Position numbers and translations under genes: made by a program. DNA of 40,289 nucleotides from a bacterium (lineage in GTDB: Bacteria > Cyanobacteriota > Sericytochromatia > S15B-MN24 > VGJW01). The notes under the pieces are model-generated. The model did not search any database, had not been told where the DNA came from, and worked only from the letters and a program-made list of their open reading frames with translations. How positions within the stretch are numbered: the first letter of the stretch is position 1; each line of letters opens with the position of its first letter. The stretch lies in contig JAJXWQ010000031.1 of the NCBI GenBank assembly GCA_021781555.1, positions 1 to 40,289 on the forward strand. The letters run 5' to 3'. Below are positions 14,055 to 23,159 of this stretch, piece by piece.

Positions 14055-15143
14055 TCAATGCGGCCCGAAGATGAAGAAGCCGGTCTCGAGCAGGATGAGC
14101 AGGACGATGATGATCTCGAGCGCCATGAACCGGGCCTGGCCGAGCTCTTCGAGGAGGACCTGGTAGACCTGCTGGGCGATCTTGAGCTTGGCGTCGACGG
14201 TGTCCTCCCATTCGTTGAGGCGAAGGCGGTCCGCGATGAGGCGGTAGATCCGAGCCGAGTACATGTCGCCGATGATCTTGAGGGCGTTGTCGATCTTCTC
14301 CCGCAAGTCGTAGACCTCGACCATCAGCCCCATCAGGCGCTCGCTGGTGCGCAGGTATTTGCCCCGGCGGGTGAAGAGGCCATGGGGCACCTGGAGCTCG
14401 TCGTAGATGCCGACCAGCTCCCGGTCCAGCAGCGCATCGTAGTACCGCAGATCGAGAAGCTCGGCGTTGGCGAACTCGAGGATGTCCACCGGTTCGGAGC
14501 TGCGCTCGGGATCGTAGATGAACGCGGCGTTCCAGGTCACGATGACCAGGTCGTCGACCAGATAGGAGTGCCGCAGCCGCAGCGCATCCCGGCACTCGTC
14601 CGGGGAGAGCTCCCGGCGCTCTCCCCGCAGGATCTGGGCCAGGAGCGGGCCGTGTCGTCCCAGCAGGGCCTCGGCGGTGACGGGTTCATCCAGCTCCTCG
14701 ACGTAGACCACGAAGTAATCCTCGATCAGCCGGCTGTCCGGGATCAGCCCCTTGCAGGCCGGGGCGACGCGGGGCCGGAGTTCATCGAGAATTCGCCGCG
14801 AGGCGGCCTCGAGGGCCGGGTCCTCCTGGAGTTCCGCGCTGAGGAGCAGCAGCTCGTCCCAGGTGTCCGGAGCTGCCAGGTCCCACGAGATGGACACGAT
14901 CCCGAAGTCGAAGATCTTGGCCCGGACCGAGCCGGCCAGGCGAGAGGTCAGCGGCCGGGCACCCAGCGGCAGCACGACCGGTGGGTACCGGAACTGGATG
15001 GCTGCGCCGGGCTGCGGGCGCCTGGGCACGATCTGGCCCACGGCGCTATCCGCCCAGATGGCTCGGACGCGCCCGAGGTCAATCTCCTCTGCGAGCTCGA
15101 GGAGATGGAAGATCAAAAGGCGTCCGGAACGGAGCGTGTCCAT
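14055..15143 (-). CDS. RMD1/DUF155-like protein with C-terminal membrane anchor
   Basis: A 362-residue protein if it starts at the ATG at 15143; a TTG further upstream (LWANLSLAKL) is possible and no good ribosome site is visible. Features follow the RMD1/YagE (DUF155) family. The N-terminal part is alpha/beta (KIFDFGIVSISWDLAAPDTW). The middle helical region includes DALRLRHSYLVDDLVIVTWN and ILEFANAELLDLRYYDALLD. A coiled-coil stretch follows (YDLREKIDNALKIIGDMYSA), and the protein ends with one transmembrane helix (ALEIIIVLLILLETGFFIFG). The family's role is unknown in bacteria; eukaryotic RMD1 is linked to mitochondrial translation and membranes. It is divergent from bamA, with tandem hairpins in the space between. 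Confidence 0.75.
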   Translation of the reverse strand: MDTLRSGRLLIFHLLELAEEIDLGRVRAIWADSAVGQIVPRRPQPGAAIQFRYPPVVLPLGARPLTSRLAGSVRAKIFDFGIVSISWDLAAPDTWDELLLLSAELQEDPALEAASRRILDELRPRVAPACKGLIPDSRLIEDYFVVYVEELDEPVTAEALLGRHGPLLAQILRGERRELSPDECRDALRLRHSYLVDDLVIVTWNAAFIYDPERSSEPVDILEFANAELLDLRYYDALLDRELVGIYDELQVPHGLFTRRGKYLRTSERLMGLMVEVYDLREKIDNALKIIGDMYSARIYRLIADRLRLNEWEDTVDAKLKIAQQVYQVLLEELGQARFMALEIIIVLLILLETGFFIFGPH

Positions 15144-15216
15144 CAACTTGGCCAGGGACAGGTTCGCCCACAAGAAGGCTGAACGACGCAGCGGCTTGGG
15201 CGCGGCGGGGCGATTT

Positions 15217-15261
15217 CGAGGGGGACTGCGGCCCCCCTCGAGTTCCTGCCGGCAAAGCCGG
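15217..15261 (-). promoter_or_regulatory. Tandem hairpins in the divergent region
   Basis: CGAGGGGG (15217-15224) pairs with CCCCCTCG (15233-15240), and CCGGC-AAA-GCCGG follows at 15249-15261. They lie between the minus-strand start at 15143 and the bamA promoter at 15356-15385. They could be leader structures of the minus-strand gene or an insulator between divergent transcripts. No clear promoter for the minus strand was found. Confidence 0.35.
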
Positions 15262-15355
15262 AGGCTGGAAGTTTCACCGTAGCGGTAAGGTACCATGGCT
15301 TGCCGCCCGGACGGAGGATAGGCGCTGCTCGCTCGTGCGGAATCGACGCTGGCGA

Positions 15356-15385
15356 TTGCCCCGCAATCGAGGCGGCCTCTATAAT
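15356..15385 (+). promoter_or_regulatory. Promoter of the bamA-skp-lpxD block
   Basis: TTGCCC (15356-15361), an 18-bp spacer and a perfect TATAAT (15380-15385). Transcription should start near 15392. The first ATG of the open frame (15384) overlaps the -10 box and cannot be in the mRNA, so the true start lies downstream. Confidence 0.6.
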
Positions 15386-15416
15386 GGTCAGCCTGCGGAA
15401 TCTTGAAAGGCCCCCT

Positions 15417-17522
15417 TTGCACAGGTCCTCGTCCTCTCGTCACGCCCCAGTGCTCCTCGCCGCGGCCGGCTTGCTCGGCTTTGCTCTTCCCGCGCAGGCG
15501 GCCTGGTGGCCTTTTGGCGGCAGCCCCCAGCATCCCTCCGACAAGAAGGGCCCCGTGACGGCGGCGAAGCCCGCCGCGCCGGGTTCGACGGTGGCCAGCG
15601 GCTCCGTGCCGGCCAGCGGCTCGGTCAGTGCATCTGGCTCGGTGGCTCCCCTCGCCGAACCCTCGGCCCGGATCCACGTCGCCGACATCTCGGTCGAGGG
15701 CAACCACAAGGTGACCGAGGAGCAGATCCTGCTGGCGCTTCCCATCCACGCGGGGGAGGACGTCACGCGCAAGCAGGTGATGGACTCGCTGCGGCATATC
15801 TACGGCATGGGTTACTTCCTCGACGCCAAGGCCACGACCGAGCAGACCCCCGAGGGCGTCACCTTGATCTTTCACGTGGTCGAGAATCCAGACCTCAAGG
15901 CGGTCCATGTCTCGGGCATGACGGTTTTCAGCGCCACGAAGATCGAGGCCGAGTTCGATCCGGATATCGGCCACATCATCAACCTCAACAAGGTCCACGA
16001 AGTCATCACCAAGCTCGAGAAGCGCTACCAGAAGGCCGGTTACGACCTCGCCCGCGTCGTCGATCTGCACGTGGATCCCGACGGCACGCTGCAGATCCAG
16101 GTCGCCGAGGGCACGATCCAGAAGATCGAGATCGTCGGCAACAAGGAGACCAAGGACTACGTGATCCGGCGCGAGCTCACACTCAAGCCGGGCATGCTCT
16201 TCAACATGAAGACGATGGAGGGCGACCTCCGGCGCGTCTACAACCTCGGCTACTTCAGCGATATCGGCCTCAACTACAAGCCCGGCACGATCGACCAGGA
16301 GGTCGTCGTCGTGGTCAAGGTCACCGAGAAGCAGACGGGAATGTTTCAGCTCTCGGCCGGCTATTCCAATCGAGACGGACCGCTCGGCATCTTGAGCCTG
16401 AAGAAGGACAACCTCTTCGGGCGCGGTCAGTCGGTTTCGGCCGATCTCACGATCAGTCGCAACCCCTCTGCCGATCTCTCCTACTTCAACCCCTGGATCG
16501 ACTCGCAGCATACCTCGCTGGGGGTCTCGCTGTACGACAGCAGGTACGCCAATTACCTCAACCAGGGGCTCTCGCCGCTGTCCACGAACACCAACTACAT
16601 CCCGTCGTCGTTCGATCAAGAAGAACGCCGCGGGGCGCAGTTGAGTCTCGGGCGGCCGCTCTTCGGCAACCCGGTCACGACCCCGTTCAACGGACAGCTG
16701 TCCATCAAGGGCGAGTGGATCGGGGTGCAGCGCGAAGCCGACGAGGCAACCGACGCCAACGGCAACGTCATCAATCCCAACCTGATCGCCTCGCCGCAGG
16801 ACACGGTGTCCGGGAACGTGGCAGGAGGGGTCGGCCAGCCCAACAGCGTGGCGTACGACCTGGGCTTCTCGGTCGGCGGCACGCTCACGTACGACACGCG
16901 CGATCTGGTCCTCAACCCGAACACCGGCTGGTTCAACACCCTCTCGCTCGAGCAGTACACCGGTCCGCTGCTGGGCAATCTCGACCTCACGCGAGCCAAC
17001 CTTTCCGTCAACCACTACATTCCAGCCTGGCCCGGCGGCACGGTCCTGGCGTTCGGATCCCAGTTCGCCACGACGCTTTCGCTCTGGAAGCACAGGATCC
17101 CGAGCTACGAGCGGTACTACGCCACGGGGCCCTACCTCATTCGGGGCTGGTCCGAGGTCCTGCCCTCGATCGCAGGCTCGACGCCCGCCGAGCGCCAGCA
17201 GAATGCGGCCTATGCGGCGCTGTTCGAGGGGGATTCCCTCGGCATCGCATCCCTGGAGTACCGTTTCCCGATCTGGAACATCCTCTCGGGCGTGCTCTTC
17301 GGCGACACCGGCGTCTTCTGGGATCAGGAGGCTTCTCCCGGCGCCGTCGATGCATTCGACTGGAGTCACCTTCGCAGCGGCTACGGCGTGGGAATTCGCG
17401 TGAACACCCCGCTCGGCCCGCTGCGTCTCGACCTGGGCATCAACCGGTGGCGGTGGAAGAACTGGAAACCGGTGGAATGGCCCACGATTTACCCAACGTT
17501 CTCCATCGGACAGAAGTTCTGA
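15417..17522 (+). CDS. bamA: BamA/Omp85 outer-membrane assembly protein
   Basis: A 701-residue protein from TTG 15417, chosen because GAAAGG (15405-15410) lies 6 nt upstream and the promoter excludes the ATG at 15384. The signal peptide is APVLLAAAGLLGFALPAQA. A Ser/Gly/Ala linker follows, then three POTRA domains (~85-315; the first begins HVADISVEGNHKVTEEQILL, the third IQKIEIVGNKETKDYVIRRE), as in cyanobacterial Omp85 rather than the five of Proteobacteria. A 16-strand barrel follows (~325-701) with the L6-loop motif YLIRGW near 575 in place of VRGF/Y. The last residue is Phe, the normal beta-signal. It inserts outer-membrane barrels. The lipid A genes downstream share its direction. Confidence 0.95.
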   Translation: MHRSSSSRHAPVLLAAAGLLGFALPAQAAWWPFGGSPQHPSDKKGPVTAAKPAAPGSTVASGSVPASGSVSASGSVAPLAEPSARIHVADISVEGNHKVTEEQILLALPIHAGEDVTRKQVMDSLRHIYGMGYFLDAKATTEQTPEGVTLIFHVVENPDLKAVHVSGMTVFSATKIEAEFDPDIGHIINLNKVHEVITKLEKRYQKAGYDLARVVDLHVDPDGTLQIQVAEGTIQKIEIVGNKETKDYVIRRELTLKPGMLFNMKTMEGDLRRVYNLGYFSDIGLNYKPGTIDQEVVVVVKVTEKQTGMFQLSAGYSNRDGPLGILSLKKDNLFGRGQSVSADLTISRNPSADLSYFNPWIDSQHTSLGVSLYDSRYANYLNQGLSPLSTNTNYIPSSFDQEERRGAQLSLGRPLFGNPVTTPFNGQLSIKGEWIGVQREADEATDANGNVINPNLIASPQDTVSGNVAGGVGQPNSVAYDLGFSVGGTLTYDTRDLVLNPNTGWFNTLSLEQYTGPLLGNLDLTRANLSVNHYIPAWPGGTVLAFGSQFATTLSLWKHRIPSYERYYATGPYLIRGWSEVLPSIAGSTPAERQQNAAYAALFEGDSLGIASLEYRFPIWNILSGVLFGDTGVFWDQEASPGAVDAFDWSHLRSGYGVGIRVNTPLGPLRLDLGINRWRWKNWKPVEWPTIYPTFSIGQKF

Positions 17523-17555
17523 GCCGATGAGCTGCGATTTTAGGAGGCACCTGAT

Positions 17556-18026
17556 ATGAAGATGAAAAGAATTTGCCTCATGCTCTCGATGTCGACGGTG
17601 CTGGGCGCCGGAGCCCTCTCCCTTCCCGCACTGGCGGCTCCGGCGCTCGGCTACGTCGACGTTCAGAAGGTTTTTGCGCAATTCAAGCAGGCGCAATCCT
17701 CTCAGGCGGCATTCCAGGCTCGTGCGCAGAAGTACGAGGCGGAGCTCGCCGAGAAGAACAAGGAACTCGAGCAGGCCAAGAAGGCCGGCAAGTCCAAGGC
17801 CGAACTCGACAAGATGACGCGCACGTTCGAAGCCGAACTCAAGCCCGAGAAGGCCGCCATCGAGGCCATGGATCGCCGGCTTTCAGGGAGCCTCAAGACG
17901 CGGATCCAGTCGGCCATCGCCAAGGCGGCGGCCGCCCACCGCATCCCCGTGGTGCTGGACAAGCAGGTCGTACTGTATGGCGGTGTCAACCTGACGCCCG
18001 AGGTGCTCCGGGACCTCAACAAGTGA
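17556..18026 (+). CDS. skp: OmpH/Skp-like periplasmic chaperone
   Basis: A 156-residue protein with AGGAGG (17542-17547) before the ATG. The signal peptide is [20 protein letters not shown] through ALAA. The mature protein starts with the Skp strand [20 protein letters not shown], continues as a charged coiled coil (~45-105; [20 protein letters not shown]), then returns with [20 protein letters not shown] and EVLRDLNK. That is the full OmpH layout. Skp trimers hold unfolded outer-membrane proteins on the way to BamA, and it follows bamA by 33 bp as usual. Confidence 0.93.
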   Translation: MKMKRICLMLSMSTVLGAGALSLPALAAPALGYVDVQKVFAQFKQAQSSQAAFQARAQKYEAELAEKNKELEQAKKAGKSKAELDKMTRTFEAELKPEKAAIEAMDRRLSGSLKTRIQSAIAKAAAAHRIPVVLDKQVVLYGGVNLTPEVLRDLNK

Positions 18027-18066
18027 TCGCTCCGGCGAGTGTGGAGCCGGCGGAGGGGCGGTCGTG

Positions 18067-19179
18067 ATGGCCGCTCCGCCAGACCCGGCGGCACGCCGTA
18101 GCGGGAGCCGTTCATGGCCCGGTGGACCCCGGACGCTGGCGGATCTCGCGCAGCTGACCGGAGCGCGGATCGAGGGGGAGCCCGAGGCTCTCGTGCTGGG
18201 TGTCTCCGATCCCACGGACGCAGGTCCCGACGACCTCGTGTTCCTGCTCGAGCCGCGCTACCTCGATAGCGTCAGGACCTGTCCGGCTCGCTTCGTCTTG
18301 ACGCGAGAAGCGCTGCCTGGCAAGTCATGTCTCGTTCACCCGCAGCCGCGCCAGGCCCTCATCCGGCTGCTGCTGCTGTTCGATGCCGTCCAGCCCGGGG
18401 CGGGCGTCCACCCCAGGGCCTGGATCGACCCTTCGGCCAAGGTTGCCGACGATGCCAGCGTCGGGCCCGGGGTTTCGGTCGGTGACCAGGTGGAGATCGG
18501 TTCCGGAACCATCCTGCACCCGGGCGTCGTCCTGTACCCGGGTGCACGAGTGGGTCGCTCCTGCGTGCTTCACGCGGGGGTCGTCGTGCGGGAGGACTGC
18601 GTTCTGGGCGATCGCGTGGTGGTACAGCCGGGCGCGGTGATCGGATCCGATGGATTTGGATTCGTTCCGACGCCGTCGGGTATCGTCAAGATTCCCCAGG
18701 TCGGAAACGTCATCATCGAGGACGACGTCGAGATCGGGGCCAACACGACGATCGACAGAGCTGTGCTCGGCAGTACGGTCATCGGTCGCGGAACGAAGTT
18801 GGACAACCTCGTGCACCTGGCTCATAACGTCCACGTCGGCGAGAACTGCATGATCGTCGCCCAGGTTGGCGTCTCGGGATCGACCGAGATCGGCGATCGC
18901 TGCGTCTTCGGCGGGCAATCCGGTACGGTCGGTCACGTCCGCATCGGTGCCGAGACCACCGTCGCAGCGCGGGGCGGCATCACGAAGGACATCGCCGGCA
19001 AGGTGACGGTCTCGGGCTTCCCGGCTCGAGAGCATCGCGAGGATCTGCGCCGGCAGGCCCACCATGAGCGCCTTCCCGGTCGGGTGGACCGCCTCGAGCG
19101 AGCTCTCGAGCAGCTGACGGACAACCTCGGCACCTTGCTCGAAACCGCGCTCGCCAGCCTCGAGGTCCCGGCCGAGTGA
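18067..19179 (+). CDS. lpxD: LpxD, UDP-3-O-acyl-glucosamine N-acyltransferase
   Basis: A 370-residue acyltransferase (GTG 18064 is also possible). It adds the second acyl chain in lipid A synthesis. The N-terminal LpxD domain ([20 protein letters not shown] through [17 protein letters not shown]) precedes a left-handed beta helix of hexapeptide repeats ([20 protein letters not shown] onwards). The active-site region is [20 protein letters not shown], followed by [20 protein letters not shown] and [20 protein letters not shown], which contains the catalytic His. It ends in a helix ([20 protein letters not shown]). The order within the block is that of outer-membrane biogenesis clusters. Confidence 0.95.
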   Translation: MAAPPDPAARRSGSRSWPGGPRTLADLAQLTGARIEGEPEALVLGVSDPTDAGPDDLVFLLEPRYLDSVRTCPARFVLTREALPGKSCLVHPQPRQALIRLLLLFDAVQPGAGVHPRAWIDPSAKVADDASVGPGVSVGDQVEIGSGTILHPGVVLYPGARVGRSCVLHAGVVVREDCVLGDRVVVQPGAVIGSDGFGFVPTPSGIVKIPQVGNVIIEDDVEIGANTTIDRAVLGSTVIGRGTKLDNLVHLAHNVHVGENCMIVAQVGVSGSTEIGDRCVFGGQSGTVGHVRIGAETTVAARGGITKDIAGKVTVSGFPAREHREDLRRQAHHERLPGRVDRLERALEQLTDNLGTLLETALASLEVPAE

Positions 19180-19185
19180 GGGGGC

Positions 19186-19386
19186 GTGGCCAGGTCGAGT
19201 TGCACGCTTGCCCGCTCCGGAGACGGGCACCGGTGGGATGATCCGGCGGGACCAGATGGACCGGCCGCGGCTCGCGTGACGGGCGTCGACCTCACCCGGG
19301 GAGGCGTGCGGATCACGATGGCGGTATCCGTGGCGGGGCCAACCGGTCTCGGGGCCTTCCTGGCGCTGGTCGAGGTCGCCTCGTGA
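19186..19386 (+). CDS. Possible small protein after lpxD
   Basis: A 66-codon frame from GTG 19186, 6 bp after the lpxD stop, ending TGA at 19384. Codon third positions are mostly G or C as in neighbouring genes. The C-terminal half (ARVTGVDLTRGGVRITMAVS, then VAGPTGLGAFLALVEVAS) looks like protein, while the first 30 residues look like noise. It has no ribosome site and no known domain. It may be real, with a later start, or a leftover of a longer gene. Confidence 0.35.
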   Translation: MARSSCTLARSGDGHRWDDPAGPDGPAAARVTGVDLTRGGVRITMAVSVAGPTGLGAFLALVEVAS

Positions 19387-19478
19387 CGCCCTTCGAGCCC
19401 TTCGAAAGTATGGCGGGCTTTACGACAGCTTAAACCATCCTTTAACATAGGTAGGGAACCTTACGGGCCTTCCCGTCG

Positions 19479-19507
19479 TTTTCATCCCAAGCGGTCAACC
19501 GTATAAC
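19479..19507 (+). promoter_or_regulatory. Promoter of lpxC
   Basis: TTTTCA (19479-19484) and TATAAC (19502-19507) with a 17-bp spacer. The region 19400-19510 is AT-richer than the rest. The start would be near 19514, leaving a leader of ~56 nt before lpxC. AGAGGA at 19561-19566 is its ribosome site. Confidence 0.55.
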
Positions 19508-19569
19508 CCCTCCCCCTCTTCCCCTAGCGAATGCACCATCCACCTGACAGCGGCGATGCGAGAGGACTA

Positions 19570-20463
19570 ATGCGCAATACCAACCTCGACCCGACCAAGC
19601 AATGGACCCTGAAAGAGCCCATTTCATTCGCCGGCGTCGGGTTGCACGGCGGCGAGCCGGTTGGGGTCTGTGTCATGCCGGCTCCTCCTGGCCACGGCCT
19701 CGTGTTTTCCCGGGTGGACCTTGCCGGCAGACCCCGGGTTCCGGCGCTGGCCGAGTACGTGTCGGATACCACCCTGTCCACGACGCTGACCCGCGGCAAG
19801 GCGTCCGTGCGGACGGTCGAGCACCTGCTCGGGGCCCTGCACGGCATGGGAATCTCCAATGCCCTGATGGCGGTCGACGGTACCGAGATTCCGGCGCTTG
19901 ACGGCTCCGCGGAGGCTTTCGTGCGGGCTCTCATGCAGACCGGGCGGGTCAGCCAGGAGATCGAGCGTACCATCGTTTCGATCGACGATCGCCTCGAGAT
20001 TGACTCGGGCGATAGATCCGTCATCTACCAGCCGGCCGAAGAGGCCTACATCACGTACGTGGTGGATTACGGCCACCGGCTGGCGGGCACGCAGTGTTGG
20101 GAGGGCAGCATCACTCCGCCCGTCGTCAAGCGCGACCTGGCCCCGGCACGTACCTTTTGCCTGCTTTCCGACGCCGAGCGCATGCGCGCCGCGGGTCTGG
20201 CCCGGGGCGGCACCTTCGAGAACTCGGTCGTGGTGCTCGACAACGGCTATTCCTCGCCCCTGCGCTACCCCGACGAGTTCGTCCGGCACAAGGTGCTCGA
20301 CCTGCTCGGCGATCTCGCCCTGGTCGGCGCGACCTGGCACGGCCAGGTGGTGGCCGTCAAGGCGGGCCATTCCCTTCATGTGGAGCTGGCCGGCCGGCTC
20401 CGCAGCCAGGCGATCGCTCAGGCCAAGTCGCAGAGGCGAGCGGTCGCGGCGTTTGCCAGCTAG
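19570..20463 (+). CDS. lpxC: LpxC, UDP-3-O-acyl-GlcNAc deacetylase
   Basis: A 297-residue zinc enzyme that performs the committed step of lipid A synthesis. The ATG at 19570 follows AGAGGA; the open frame reaches back to 19531. Motifs are [14 protein letters not shown] (start), [20 protein letters not shown] (zinc His near 79), [13 protein letters not shown], the [14 protein letters not shown] region, and [17 protein letters not shown] (zinc His and Asp). The conserved His of the C-terminal [10 protein letters not shown] is present. It is next to fabZ as in Cyanobacteria, whereas in E. coli lpxC lies elsewhere on the chromosome. Confidence 0.95.
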   Translation: MRNTNLDPTKQWTLKEPISFAGVGLHGGEPVGVCVMPAPPGHGLVFSRVDLAGRPRVPALAEYVSDTTLSTTLTRGKASVRTVEHLLGALHGMGISNALMAVDGTEIPALDGSAEAFVRALMQTGRVSQEIERTIVSIDDRLEIDSGDRSVIYQPAEEAYITYVVDYGHRLAGTQCWEGSITPPVVKRDLAPARTFCLLSDAERMRAAGLARGGTFENSVVVLDNGYSSPLRYPDEFVRHKVLDLLGDLALVGATWHGQVVAVKAGHSLHVELAGRLRSQAIAQAKSQRRAVAAFAS

Positions 20464-20473
20464 ACTGGAAACC

Positions 20474-20986
20474 ATGGACAAGACCTCGATCCAGGTGCCC
20501 TCCGACGATGGCTCGCCCCGCATTCGCGGCACCGGTGATCTGGGTTTGGGAGGCAAGCGGGGGCTGGACATCCAGGAGGTCCTGGCCATCCTGCCACACC
20601 GCTTCCCGTTCCTGCTGGTCGACCGGGTGATCGAGGTCGATCCGGGCAAGCGAGCGGTGGGTATCAAGAACGTCAGCGTCAACGAGCCGCAGTTCACGGG
20701 CCACTTCCCCAGCCGTCCCCTGATGCCGGGGGTGCTGATGGTCGAGGCGCTGGCCCAGGTCGGCGGCTTGATCCTGCTCACGCTCGACGAGCACAAGGGC
20801 AAGCTCGCGGTCTTTGCCGGCATCGACAACATGCGCTTCCGCAGGATGGTCTTCCCGGGCGATCAGCTGGTGATGACGTGCGAGCTACTCAAGGTCCGCG
20901 GCACCATCGGGAAGATCAAGGCCATCGCGACCGTCGATGGCAAGGTCGTGACGGAAGGCGAGCTGCTCTTTTCCCTGGTCGACTGA
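20474..20986 (+). CDS. fabZ: FabZ, 3-hydroxyacyl-ACP dehydratase
   Basis: A 170-residue hot-dog enzyme of fatty acid synthesis. Catalytic His is in [20 protein letters not shown] and catalytic Glu in [39 protein letters not shown] is also typical. The first ~30 residues ([18 protein letters not shown]) are an extension not found in most FabZ. TAGACT at 20461-20466 lies 8 nt before the ATG and could be a weak internal -10, though GGAAA also lies there. FabZ competes with LpxA for hydroxyacyl-ACP, which may explain its place here. Confidence 0.95.
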   Translation: MDKTSIQVPSDDGSPRIRGTGDLGLGGKRGLDIQEVLAILPHRFPFLLVDRVIEVDPGKRAVGIKNVSVNEPQFTGHFPSRPLMPGVLMVEALAQVGGLILLTLDEHKGKLAVFAGIDNMRFRRMVFPGDQLVMTCELLKVRGTIGKIKAIATVDGKVVTEGELLFSLVD

Positions 20987-21888
20987 TGGCTGATCCCGAG
21001 CCCCACCCGACCTTTCCGAGGACTTTCTCGAGCGTGATCGACGTTCATCCTACCGCCGTGATTCATCCGAGCGCCGAGCTGGGGCCAGGAGTGAGGGTGG
21101 GTGCCTATGCCGTCGTGGGCGAGCGCGTCACGATCGGCGCTCGCACCGAGATCGGTCCGCATGCGATCCTCGAGCCCTTCACCTCGATCGGCCAGGAGTG
21201 CCGGATCTTTCCGGGGGCGATCGTCGGTGCCAGTCCGCAGGACCTCAAGTTCACCGGCGAGGAATCGTACCTCGTGATGGGAGATCGCAACGTGGTCCGG
21301 GAGTGCGTGACGATCAACCGTGCCACGGGTCTCGGCGAGACGACGCGGATCGGGGACGACAACCTGTTCATGGCCTATGTCCACGTGGCGCATAACTGCG
21401 TGATCGGCAGCCACACCGTGCTGTCCAACGGCGTGACCCTCGCGGGCCACATCGTGGTCGAGGATTATGCCCGCATCGGCGGACTCACCGGATTGCACCA
21501 GTTCATCCGCATCGGCAAGATGGCCATGATTGGCGGGATGAGTCGTTTGACTCAGGATGTGCCGCCTTTCATGCTGGTCGAGGGCAATCCCGCCAAGGTG
21601 TACGGGACCAACGTGGTCCTCCTGCAGCGCTGCGAGGTCCCGGCCAACGTGCGAACCACCCTCAAGCGGGCGTACAAGCTCCTGTACCGTTCCGGTCTGA
21701 ACGTGAGTCAGGCGCTCGAGCGCATGGCGGGCCTCGACCCGTCCCCCGAGCTAGCCCACCTGCGGGCTTTCGTCGACCGCAGCACGCGGGGCCTCACGGG
21801 GCTTGGCGCCAAGGCGGCGCAGGCGGACGAGGAGGGCGACGCGACGAGCGACGAAGGCGCGGGCCTGACCGATCTGCGCTTGAGTTGA
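20986..21888 (+). CDS. lpxA: LpxA, UDP-GlcNAc O-acyltransferase
   Basis: A 300-residue enzyme for the first step of lipid A synthesis. Its ATG shares one base with the fabZ stop (TGATG). Hexapeptide repeats run from VIDVHPTAVIHPSAELGPGV. Core motifs are VGASPQDLKFTGEESYLVMG, NVVRECVTINRATGLGETTR, and MAYVHVAHNCVIGSHTVLSN with the catalytic His. The C-terminal helical domain (NVRTTLKRAYKLLYRSGLNV) follows. It is ~40 residues longer than usual because of an Ala/Asp/Glu-rich tail (GAKAAQADEEGDATSDEGAG), probably disordered. Confidence 0.95.
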   Translation: MADPEPHPTFPRTFSSVIDVHPTAVIHPSAELGPGVRVGAYAVVGERVTIGARTEIGPHAILEPFTSIGQECRIFPGAIVGASPQDLKFTGEESYLVMGDRNVVRECVTINRATGLGETTRIGDDNLFMAYVHVAHNCVIGSHTVLSNGVTLAGHIVVEDYARIGGLTGLHQFIRIGKMAMIGGMSRLTQDVPPFMLVEGNPAKVYGTNVVLLQRCEVPANVRTTLKRAYKLLYRSGLNVSQALERMAGLDPSPELAHLRAFVDRSTRGLTGLGAKAAQADEEGDATSDEGAGLTDLRLS

Positions 21889-21981
21889 CGAGCCCGGGAA
21901 GTCGCTCTTGAACCGGTTGCAAAGCGGTGCCGAGTCGCTCGGAACGAGGCGTGGGCCGGCGCTCCGCCGCGATTTTCGGAG

Positions 21982-23145
21982 ATGAGGCTCTTCCTGTCCG
22001 CCGGCGAGGTGTCGGGGGACGTCCATGGCTCCGGGCTCGCCCGGGCGCTCGGCGAACGCCTGCCAGGCGTCGAGCTGGTCGGCTGGGGCAGTTCCCGGAT
22101 GGCTGCAGCTGGCGTACGGATCCTGGAGGACCTGGTTCCCCTTGCCGCGGTCGGCCTGACCGAGAATCTCGCGGTCCTGCGGCCGGCCTCTCGGGCCCTG
22201 GCCCGCGCCAGGGCCTACCTTTCGTCCCAGCGTCCGGATGCCGTGGTCCTCATCGACTACCAGGGAGCCAACATGCAGCTCGCCCGGACCGCGCGCCGCC
22301 TGGGCATCCCGAGCTTCTATTACATCTCGCCGCAGGAGTGGATCTGGGGGCTCAAGGGCGGTCCCCGGCGCGTGGCTCGGAGCGTCGACACGATTCTCGC
22401 CGTCTTCGAGCGCGAGGCCGAGGTTTACCGGCAGGCGGGCGGTGACGTCCGCTTTGTCGGTCACCCGCTCCTGGACCAGGTTCCCGACCCTGCCAGGGTC
22501 CAGGACCTGCGCCGGCGGCTTGGCTTTGCGGCGAGCGACATGGTGCTGGGCCTGTTCCCGGGGAGCCGGGATCCGGAGATCCGGAGCCTGCTCGAGCCGA
22601 TGATCGAGGCCGCCGAGCTGGCCCGGCTCCGGAACCCCGCGCTGCGGATCGTCTTGCCGGTGGCCTCGTCGCATTTCGCTGACCGTATCGCCGCCACGGT
22701 CGGCCAGCGGTCCTACATCCATCGGATCGAAGACGCTTCCGGGATGGAGGTCCTGGCGCTCTGCACGGCGGCGCTGGCCGCATCGGGCACGATCACTCTG
22801 GAAGCTGCGATCTGCGGAACCCCCGTGGTGGCGGCATACCGGGTCTCGGCGATCACCGCCCTCCTGGCGCGGCGCCTGCTGAAGATCCCGTACGTCACCC
22901 TGCCTAACATCGTCGCGGCCAGGGGCATCATCCCGGAGCTGTTGCAGGGCGAGGCCTCGCCGCTCGCCATGGCAGCCGCGATCGAGCCCCTGCTCCGCGA
23001 GGGCCCGCCGCGCCAGAGCCAGCTCGAGGGCCTGGCGGCCGTGCGCGCTCAGCTGGGTGAATCGGGTGCCGCCGAGCGCGCAGCCGAAGCCATCGCGCAG
23101 GCGCTGGAATCCCTCGGAGCCCCCGGTCGCCACGGCCGGCTGTGA
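21982..23145 (+). CDS. lpxB: LpxB, lipid-A-disaccharide synthase
   Basis: A 387-residue GT19 glycosyltransferase. It joins UDP-diacylglucosamine to lipid X. It begins RLFLSAGEVSGDVHGSGLAR, followed by DAVVLIDYQGANMQLARTAR, SFYYISPQEWIWGLKGGPRR, VRFVGHPLLDQVPD, LGLFPGSRDPEIRSLLEPMI and the late ASGTITLEAAICGTPVVAAY. These are the family motifs in order. CGGAG directly abuts the ATG; 93 bp without other features separate it from lpxA. No lpxH/lpxI-type hydrolase or lpxK is in the window. Confidence 0.95.
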   Translation: MRLFLSAGEVSGDVHGSGLARALGERLPGVELVGWGSSRMAAAGVRILEDLVPLAAVGLTENLAVLRPASRALARARAYLSSQRPDAVVLIDYQGANMQLARTARRLGIPSFYYISPQEWIWGLKGGPRRVARSVDTILAVFEREAEVYRQAGGDVRFVGHPLLDQVPDPARVQDLRRRLGFAASDMVLGLFPGSRDPEIRSLLEPMIEAAELARLRNPALRIVLPVASSHFADRIAATVGQRSYIHRIEDASGMEVLALCTAALAASGTITLEAAICGTPVVAAYRVSAITALLARRLLKIPYVTLPNIVAARGIIPELLQGEASPLAMAAAIEPLLREGPPRQSQLEGLAAVRAQLGESGAAERAAEAIAQALESLGAPGRHGRL

Positions 23146-23151
23146 TAGCAT
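23143..23151 (+). promoter_or_regulatory. Extended -10 before lepA
   Basis: TGATAGCAT fits TGnTAnnnT and overlaps the lpxB stop. The -10 ends 9 nt before the lepA ATG (23160), so the transcript would be leaderless or nearly so. No Shine-Dalgarno is present (ATGAACGCCA). Confidence 0.4.
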
Positions 23152-23159
23152 GAACGCCA

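Noticed and set aside
14055-17696. 1213-codon minus-strand open frame
   Set aside because: Only its last third (to 15143) is the DUF155-like gene. The rest is the antisense shadow of bamA and has shadow-type composition (runs of Arg, Asp, Val, Glu without fold-like pattern).
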